Program-made: the position numbers and the translations under genes
Notes under the pieces: generated by a model
Told to the model about the DNA's origin: nothing
Database searches by the model: none
Seen by the model: the letters and a program-made list of their open reading frames with translations, nothing else
Shown: piece after piece, positions 58,994-64,000 of the stretch
How positions within the stretch are numbered: the stretch's first letter is position 1
Layout of the letters: each line of letters starts with the position of its first letter
From: DTU015 sp012837895
GTDB lineage: Bacteria; Bacillota; Sulfobacillia; Fermentithermobacillales; Fermentithermobacillaceae
Direction of reading: 5' to 3'
Length of the DNA stretch: 64,000 nucleotides
Assembly: GCA_050952085.1 (NCBI GenBank)
Contig: JBMNKH010000004.1
Coordinates: forward strand, 310,001 to 374,000

Positions 58994-60691
58994 ATGGATG
59001 AGAGCACGAGTGTCATAAACCAAGTTAAGACTGACATTAAGAAGAGAATTGCGGAAGCCATCGACAAAGCAAGGCAAAAAGGAGATTTGCCTGGGTACGT
59101 AGAGGCTGACATCAAGATACATATGCCTGCCAAGCCTGAGCAGGGCGACTTCGCCACAGGTGTGGCAATGGCCCTGGCAAGCGAGATGAAATCTGACGGC
59201 CGGTCTGTAGCAGGCGCCATTGTACGCTACCTTTCATTGGAGGACTCGTGGATTCAGCGGGTTGACATCGCCGGCCCGGGGTTTCTGAATTTCTTCCTTA
59301 GCACCGGCTGGCTGCAAGAAGCTATGGCGGATATCTGGAAAAAAGGGCCTGTTTTCGGCTCTACCGGATACGGTGCAGGGAAGAAGATCTTGCTTGAGTT
59401 CGTAAGCGCTAACCCTACAGGCCCGCTCAACGTTGTGAATGCACGGGCGGCTGCTATCGGCGACTGCCTGGCATCTTTGCTTGAAGCTTCAGGCTACCAG
59501 GTATCCAGGGAGTTCTACATAAACGACGCAGGCAACCAGGTGGATGTGCTTGCTGATTCCCTGGAAGCGCGTTACCGGCAGCAGCTTGGCCAGGACGTGC
59601 CCTTCCCTGAAAACGGGTACCGCGGCGAATATCTCATAGACTTTGCCAAGGAGCTTATTGAGGAAAAAGGAGACAGCATCCTCGAACTCCCTGATCCTGA
59701 AAGGCATGAGTGGCTCAAGCAGTATGCTGTGTCCCGTATGGTAGGGAAACAAAAGCAGACACTCCTGGAGTACGGCCTTGAGTACGACACCTGGTTCTCT
59801 GAAAAAAGCTTGCGCGATGAGGGCGCTCCTGAAGCTACCCTGAGGCTCCTGGCTGAGAGAGGATTCATATACGAAAAAGACGGGGCCCAGTGGCTCAAGT
59901 CGACCAAGTTCGGGGATGACAAGGACCGGGTGGTGGTCAAGTCAGACGGCGAGATGACGTATCTTGTGCCCGACATCGCATACCACAAGAACAAGTTTGA
60001 GCGCGGTTTCGACCACCTTATTGACATCCTCGGCCCGGACCATCACGGGTATGTAAGCAGGCTCAAAGCCGGAATCGCAGCCCTAGGTTACCCACCTGAA
60101 AGCCTTGAGGTGATTATTGCCCAGACGGTGAGGCTCATCAGGGGTAACCAGGTTGTGAAGATGTCCAAGCGTGGCGGCGAGTTTGTGTCCATGGACGAAC
60201 TCCTGGAAGAAGCGGGCAAGGACGCATGCCGGTTTTTCTTCCTCATGCGGGCGCCGTCCAGCCACCTGGATTTTGACTTGGACCTTGCGCGGCTCCAGTC
60301 AAATGAAAACCCTGTCTACTATGTGCAGTATGCCCATGCCAGGATAGCCAGCATCTTCAGGCAGGCAAGGCAGGAAGGGGTTGTGCCTGCATTAGGCCCA
60401 AATGAGATCGATTTTTCGCTGCTCAGGGAGCCTTCTGAAATCCAGCTCATGAAGCTCCTGGCTGCTTTCCCTGAAGAGGTGTACGAAATCAGCCAGGCCA
60501 GGGAGCCTAACAGGCTGATAAATTACATGATGAACGTGGCTTCGGCGTTCCATTCTTTCTACACCCAGTGCCGGGTACTAGGGGAAGACAAGGAACTTAG
60601 CGCAGCCAGGCTGTATCTTGCCAGGGTGTGCCAGATAGTGCTTGCAAACGCGCTCAGGATGGCGGGAGTGTCCGCCCCAGAGGCAATGTAA
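58994..60691 (+). CDS. argS: Arginyl-tRNA synthetase
   Basis: Class I synthetase of 565 aa that charges tRNA-Arg. The N-terminal Add1 domain, the catalytic core (FVSANPTGPLN), the KMSK-type loop (VVKMSKRGGEF) and the C-terminal anticodon-binding DALR domain (PNRLINYMMNVASAFHSFY) are all present. The HIGH motif, usually HVGH after PTGPL, reads Asn146-Val-Val-Asn149. ATG 58994 has GGAG about 10 nt upstream. It ends the plus-strand polyamine/arginine run before the repeat array. Confidence 0.95.
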   Translation: MDESTSVINQVKTDIKKRIAEAIDKARQKGDLPGYVEADIKIHMPAKPEQGDFATGVAMALASEMKSDGRSVAGAIVRYLSLEDSWIQRVDIAGPGFLNFFLSTGWLQEAMADIWKKGPVFGSTGYGAGKKILLEFVSANPTGPLNVVNARAAAIGDCLASLLEASGYQVSREFYINDAGNQVDVLADSLEARYRQQLGQDVPFPENGYRGEYLIDFAKELIEEKGDSILELPDPERHEWLKQYAVSRMVGKQKQTLLEYGLEYDTWFSEKSLRDEGAPEATLRLLAERGFIYEKDGAQWLKSTKFGDDKDRVVVKSDGEMTYLVPDIAYHKNKFERGFDHLIDILGPDHHGYVSRLKAGIAALGYPPESLEVIIAQTVRLIRGNQVVKMSKRGGEFVSMDELLEEAGKDACRFFFLMRAPSSHLDFDLDLARLQSNENPVYYVQYAHARIASIFRQARQEGVVPALGPNEIDFSLLREPSEIQLMKLLAAFPEEVYEISQAREPNRLINYMMNVASAFHSFYTQCRVLGEDKELSAARLYLARVCQIVLANALRMAGVSAPEAM

Positions 60692-60700
60692 GACTTCCCT

Positions 60701-61223
60701 GGTTGATTCTAGTACCAGGTTCAGCGCCAACCTGGTCGGTTTTGGTACCAGGTTTGCTCCTAGAGTGATCGATTTTGGTACCGGATTGGGTTGGAACTGG
60801 CGGATTTTGATACCACGTTCAGGTCAGAAGTGGTCGGATTTGATACCAGGTTCGCTTCCAAGGTGGTCGGTTCTGGTACCAGCTTGGTTGTAGGCTGGTC
60901 GGTTTTAGTACCAGGTTACGGGCAAAGGTGATGGGTTTTGGTACCATGTTTGTCCACAAGGCGGTCGATTTTGATATCAGGTTAGGCTAGAGCTGGTCGA
61001 TTTCAGTACCAGGTTTTCAGCGGAAGTGATCGATTCCGGTACCAGCTTGGGCAGCAAGCTGGTCGATTTTGGTACCAGATGGGCGAGCAACTGGTCGATT
61101 CCAGTACCAGGTTTGGTGCAAACGTGGTGGGTCTTGGTACCAGATTTGCTCCTAAGGTGGTCGATTTTGATACCAGGTTGGGTCAGAGCCGGTTGATTTT
61201 CATACCACGTTTGGCTTGGAAGT
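60701..61223. repeat. Tandem array of 16 units, 98-nt higher-order repeat
   Basis: Sixteen units starting with GGTCGATTTTGGTACC-like 16-nt cores at 60701, 60734, 60767, 60799, 60832, 60865, 60897, 60930, 60963, 60995, 61028, 61061, 61093, 61126, 61159 and 61191. Spacing is 33, 33, 32 repeated five times without exception, so the real period is 98 nt of three sub-units. After the core come AGGTT and a variable part of about 10 nt. Adjacent cores are joined by short inverted arms (ACCAG...CTGGT). It is non-coding and convergent, between argS (plus) and the sigma-54 activator (minus). Confidence 0.9.
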
Positions 61224-61442
61224 GACCATTCTGAAACAATTGCGCAGGCAATACCACTGTCTGGCAGCATAATCACTGGAACAGGGGAGACAATATGAAG
61301 GGTGTGTCTCAAAACTGAACGGGTATGCAATCTGAGACACACCCACTGTTTTCTACGATATTCCGATTTCTACTATATTCCGCCAGGAAGACCGGTCAGC
61401 AACCAATATGACGAAGGAAGCATCCAGACAGACATGAACCTG
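61224..61442. other. Intergenic region after the repeat array
   Basis: 219 nt between the last array unit and the stop of the activator gene. It contains the inverted repeat at 61300-61344 and otherwise nothing recognisable. Confidence 0.5.
61300..61344. repeat. 12-bp inverted repeat, terminator or transposon-end remnant
   Basis: GGGTGTGTCTCA (61300-61311) and TGAGACACACCC (61333-61344) are perfect inverted arms with a 21-nt loop. The GGGTGTGTCTC start resembles the terminal repeats of some insertion sequences or MITEs, and the whole could be a collapsed element. It may also act as a terminator for the minus-strand activator gene, although no T-run follows. Confidence 0.5.
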
Positions 61443-62849
61443 TCATCCCCTGGATCTAGACCTGGGTGCCTTGAGCCCGTGGATTTTCATCCGGTACTGC
61501 AGCGTCTGCCTTGGTATCCCCAGAATCCTTGCGGCCTGGGATACTGAACCGCCCTGTCTCAAAGCTTCTTCTATAGCAGCCTTTTCGTGGCTCTTGAGCT
61601 GGTTTCGTATCGAACCCTTAGATAGCGTGGTTGTGGCGGTGATACCCCTTACAGTCGGGGGTATGTGTACCAACTCAATGGTGTTGCCCCTTAAGAATGC
61701 AAGGCTTCCTTCTATAGCGTGTTCAAGTTCGCGCACATTTCCGGGCCAATCATATGTGAGGAAAGCGGACATCACTTCAGGTGATATACTGATGTTCCTT
61801 CCTTTGCCGTGCTTGCGCAAGAAGTGGGAGCACAAGAGGGGAATGTCTTCCTGCCTCTTTCTTAAAGGCGGTAGCCCAATCTCGACGACTGCCAGGCGGA
61901 AATACAAGTCAGGCCGCATAAGCCCTTGTTCCACAGCTTGCCGCGGGAGTACGCTGGTTGAGCCGATTATACGTACGTCTACAGGCCTCTCCCTCACATC
62001 GCCAAGGCGCCGCACTCTCTTTTCCTGGATTACCCTCAGCAGTTTTGCCTGGAGCCCCAGGGGCATAGAGTCAATTTCGTCAAGGTACAAAGTGCCTCCT
62101 GAGGCCAGTTCCAAGAGCCCCGGACGGTCCTGGGCACCTGTGAACCCGCCTTTGGAGGTGCCGAACACCAGGCCTTCCAGCAAACCTTCAGGCAGGGCGG
62201 CGCAGTTCTGGGCGACGAAGGCAGATCCCGCCCTTTCTGATGCAGAATGAATGGATTGGACAACCAGCTCCTTACCAGTGCCGGTCTCGCCCCAGACAAG
62301 CACATTGGATTGGGTGCGGGCAACTTGAACCACTTGGCGCCTTACTTCCCTCATCACCGCCGATTGCCCCACTATGTCGTCTACAGTGAATAATTTCCGG
62401 GAAATCTTAGCAGAAGCCCTGGGTCCGCCGGTGTCTTCCGCGCACTCCTTGATCCGGAGTTCCTGCCGCAAGTCGGCAATCCTTTCGGCCATTTCTTTGA
62501 TCCTGGTGATATCTGTCGAAATCTCACACGCCCCGATGATCTTGTCCCCGTCTGTGATAGGGTATGTTGAATTTATGGTAGTGATTTTCTTACCCTTATA
62601 GTTAGTGAAAGTCTGCTGCTTTGCTATCTCAGGCACCCCGTTCCTGAGCACCCTGAGCAAAGTGCTTGAGTCATGGGTGAGAGACGGGAAAACGTCCAGT
62701 ATATGCTTGCCCAGCACTTCTTCGGGCAAGAGGCCGTCAAACTCTGAAGCAGCCTTGTTGTATACAACGGTTACGCCTTGTTCATTTACCACATGGATAC
62801 CCTCGCTGGCCACTTCCAGCACTTTGAGAAGCGCAGTTAATAGATCCAG
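61443..62849 (-). CDS. PAS-domain sigma-54 activator, probable lysine-fermentation regulator
   Basis: A 468-aa enhancer-binding protein from a CTG start at 62849. The PAS domain is at about 10-120 (VASEGIHVVNEQGVTVVYN), the AAA+ domain has Walker A GETGTGKE at 187-194 and the sigma-54 contact loop GGFTGA at 234-239 (usual GAFTGA), and the C-terminal Fis-type helix-turn-helix is GSVSQAARILGIPRQTLQYR. Residues before the nearest conventional start (GTG 62822) fit the family (DLLTALLKVLEVA). It is divergent from kdd, which has a -24/-12 promoter, so it very likely activates kdd. Confidence 0.9.
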   Translation of the reverse strand: MDLLTALLKVLEVASEGIHVVNEQGVTVVYNKAASEFDGLLPEEVLGKHILDVFPSLTHDSSTLLRVLRNGVPEIAKQQTFTNYKGKKITTINSTYPITDGDKIIGACEISTDITRIKEMAERIADLRQELRIKECAEDTGGPRASAKISRKLFTVDDIVGQSAVMREVRRQVVQVARTQSNVLVWGETGTGKELVVQSIHSASERAGSAFVAQNCAALPEGLLEGLVFGTSKGGFTGAQDRPGLLELASGGTLYLDEIDSMPLGLQAKLLRVIQEKRVRRLGDVRERPVDVRIIGSTSVLPRQAVEQGLMRPDLYFRLAVVEIGLPPLRKRQEDIPLLCSHFLRKHGKGRNISISPEVMSAFLTYDWPGNVRELEHAIEGSLAFLRGNTIELVHIPPTVRGITATTTLSKGSIRNQLKSHEKAAIEEALRQGGSVSQAARILGIPRQTLQYRMKIHGLKAPRSRSRG

Positions 62850-62897
62850 GGTTCATCCTCCTCATCAGGCACAGCCTACAACTCTCGCCGGACCGGC

Positions 62898-63036
62898 GGC
62901 AGCCTTACTATTGGCAATTACCGTCACTGGCAGCCATCCGGCTATCAGCAATCACTGCCAGGCCGGCAGCCACCTGACTACCGGCAATCACGGCCAGGCT
63001 GGCAGTTATCCCGGTCCAGGCGACTACTGCAGATCG
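62898..63036. repeat. Imperfect 36-nt direct repeats, candidate activator binding sites
   Basis: Four copies beginning GGCAGCC or GGCAGTT at 62898, 62929, 62965 and 63001. The spacing is 31, 36 and 36 nt. Each contains TATC/ACTA-type and GGCAAT/CAGCAAT-type sub-elements, and CTGCC-aggcc-GGCAG forms a small palindrome across two copies. They lie 250-390 nt upstream of the -24 element of kdd, a plausible upstream activator sequence. Confidence 0.5.
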
Positions 63037-63287
63037 GTAATTCTAGTCCGTCAATCCTGCCCGGAACTGCCGGTAATTTGGCGCCTGCACATAATACACA
63101 TGACCAAGATTCGGCAACCCTGACGCCGATTCCTGCCGGGATGAATGAAATCCTTGGATTATCCCTAAGAGCTGCGGCGCGTCCCACAAGGACACAAACC
63201 CCCTTACGCAGGCTTTCAACCGGTTGTTCAAGTGCTTGGAAATATCAGGTAGCAGGGGTGTTTGCTTAACGCCCGGCCGGAACCTCG

Positions 63288-63303
63288 TGGCACGGAAATT
63301 GCG
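63288..63303 (+). promoter_or_regulatory. Sigma-54 (-24/-12) promoter of kdd
   Basis: TGGCACGGAAATTGCG matches the consensus TGGCACG-N4-TTGC(A/T) at all but the last position, with the required GG-N10-GC spacing. It lies 64 nt upstream of the kdd start. The neighbouring activator supplies the required enhancer-binding protein. Confidence 0.9.
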
Positions 63304-63366
63304 TTGATAAAGGGTATGAACGATTCGCTCGAGATGAACTACTTACTGATGACCGGAGGTGTTCAA

Positions 63367-64000
63367 ATGACAAAAGAGTACAAATGGGGATGTCCTTACG
63401 GCTGTCACAGGGTAATCGAACCTCAAGGCGTGCTGCCTCAAGCAGCGTGGAAGATAGACAATTCCCCGGAAATCCGGCGCAACGAAATACTTATTGACGT
63501 GGAAACTCTTAACGTGGATGCTGCAAGTTTCAAACAGATGGTGTCCCAATGTGACCCAGATGCTGACGATGCAAAGAAAGAAGAGCAAGTGGCTTCAAGG
63601 ATAATGGAGATAGTAGGCGAGCGGGGAAAGATGCACAACCCGGTCACAGGCTCAGGCGGGATGCTCTTGGGCCGGATCAGGGAATTCGGCCCCGAGGTGG
63701 AAGGCAAAGACGGGGCAAAATCCGGCGACAGGATTTGTACCTTGGTTTCCTTGTCCCTTACCCCCCTCAATATTACCAGGATTAAGAAGGTGCATCTTGA
63801 CAAGGATCAGGTCGATGTAGAGGGTACTGCCGCGCTTTTTGAGACAGGTGTGTTTTCGGTGCTGCCTGACGATATGGAGGATAAGCTGGCCCTTGCAGTC
63901 CTAGACGTTGCAGGTGCGCCTATCCAGACAGACAGGCTGGTGCAAGCTGGAGACACTGTGTTCATCCTGGGCGCAGGCGGGAAATCAGGGCTTATGTGCG
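63367..64000 (+). CDS. kdd: L-erythro-3,5-diaminohexanoate dehydrogenase, partial at window edge
   Basis: NAD(P)-dependent oxidative deamination of 3,5-diaminohexanoate in the lysine-fermentation pathway. The N-terminal 211 residues are visible (MTKEYKWGCPYGCHRVIEP, HNPVTGSGGMLLGRI), and the NAD-binding FILGAGGKSGL at the edge. ATG 63367 has GGAGG 7 nt upstream. The pathway genes kce, kal and kamA/DE would be expected to follow outside the window. Confidence 0.9.
   Translation, partial: MTKEYKWGCPYGCHRVIEPQGVLPQAAWKIDNSPEIRRNEILIDVETLNVDAASFKQMVSQCDPDADDAKKEEQVASRIMEIVGERGKMHNPVTGSGGMLLGRIREFGPEVEGKDGAKSGDRICTLVSLSLTPLNITRIKKVHLDKDQVDVEGTAALFETGVFSVLPDDMEDKLALAVLDVAGAPIQTDRLVQAGDTVFILGAGGKSGLMC

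Larger units (their letters stand above)
62850..63366. other. Divergent regulator-kdd intergenic region
   Basis: 517 nt with the GAGGAGG of the activator, the GGCAG repeats, the sigma-54 promoter and the kdd ribosome-binding site. Open frames in it (for example 63078-63269) have no ribosome-binding site and are not called. Confidence 0.6.

Noticed and set aside
60701..61223. Repeat array as CRISPR
   Set aside because: Cores are about 16-21 nt and diverged, gaps only about 12 nt, spacing alternates 33/33/32, and no cas gene is near.
60642..61342. Open frames in the tandem repeat array on both strands
   Set aside because: They give 11-residue repeats only because two of three units are 33 nt; the 32-nt units break the frame, and there is no start signal.
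62605..63123. Plus-strand frame with repeated GSH..GNHxQA
   Set aside because: It overlaps the 5' part of the activator gene antisense, and the repeats are explained by the DNA direct repeats.

Overview
The window looks like the replication-origin region of a spore-forming anaerobic member of the Bacillota (a Clostridia- or Limnochordia-type lineage). By eye the base composition is moderate, near 50% GC or slightly above. Sporulation-linked genes (YyaC protease, BofA, the spore-type LonC, Soj/Spo0J) place it among endospore formers. The right edge carries the start of a lysine-fermentation gene (3,5-diaminohexanoate dehydrogenase) with a sigma-54 promoter and activator, which suggests an amino-acid fermenter. 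The species cannot be named from the sequence.

Layout. Genes diverge from an origin at about 12.0-14.1 kb. Left of it, on the minus strand, lie dnaA, dnaN, recF, a DUF721/DciA-like gene, gyrB and gyrA. These continue without a clear break into archease, rtcB, mtnP, mtnA and a partial AbrB-type regulator at the left edge. DnaA boxes occur on both sides of dnaA, and the dnaA-dnaN gap has a DnaA-trio-like element in the orientation expected for the unwinding site. Right of the origin, on the plus strand, run rpmH, rnpA, yidD, yidC, jag, mnmE, mnmG, rsmG, a Noc-like ParB paralogue, parA, parB, a perfect parS and alr.

24-38 kb holds envelope and sporulation genes (M23 peptidase, bactofilin, yyaC), then a row of little-known membrane-anchored proteins (TPR, beta-propeller, small membrane protein, CvpA, DUF951). 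It continues with rpsF-ssb-rpsR, a YybS-like gene, rplI, lonC, dnaB and a flavoprotein. 37.9-39.5 kb is an RNA cluster: four serine tRNAs covering all serine codons, two arginine tRNAs, tadA and the large-type SRP RNA, followed by dnaX, ybaB and recR.

42.1-48.1 kb is an accessory, decaying island between recR and the yaaL-bofA pair. It has a nuclease-like pseudogene, an intact methyltransferase, a methyltransferase fragment, a peptide ABC transporter operon in which every gene is broken, and an intact cation-efflux gene on the minus strand.

48.3-60.7 kb returns to core genes: yaaL, bofA, two more M23 peptidases, murA, an HtrA protease, a class A penicillin-binding protein, speE, speB and argS. 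Between argS and the sigma-54 activator lies the most unusual feature, a 16-unit non-coding tandem array with a strict 33-33-32 nt spacing, that is a 98-nt higher-order repeat. The window ends in a lysine-degradation locus with a divergent PAS/sigma-54 activator that probably starts at CTG, upstream direct repeats, a near-perfect -24/-12 promoter and kdd cut by the window edge.
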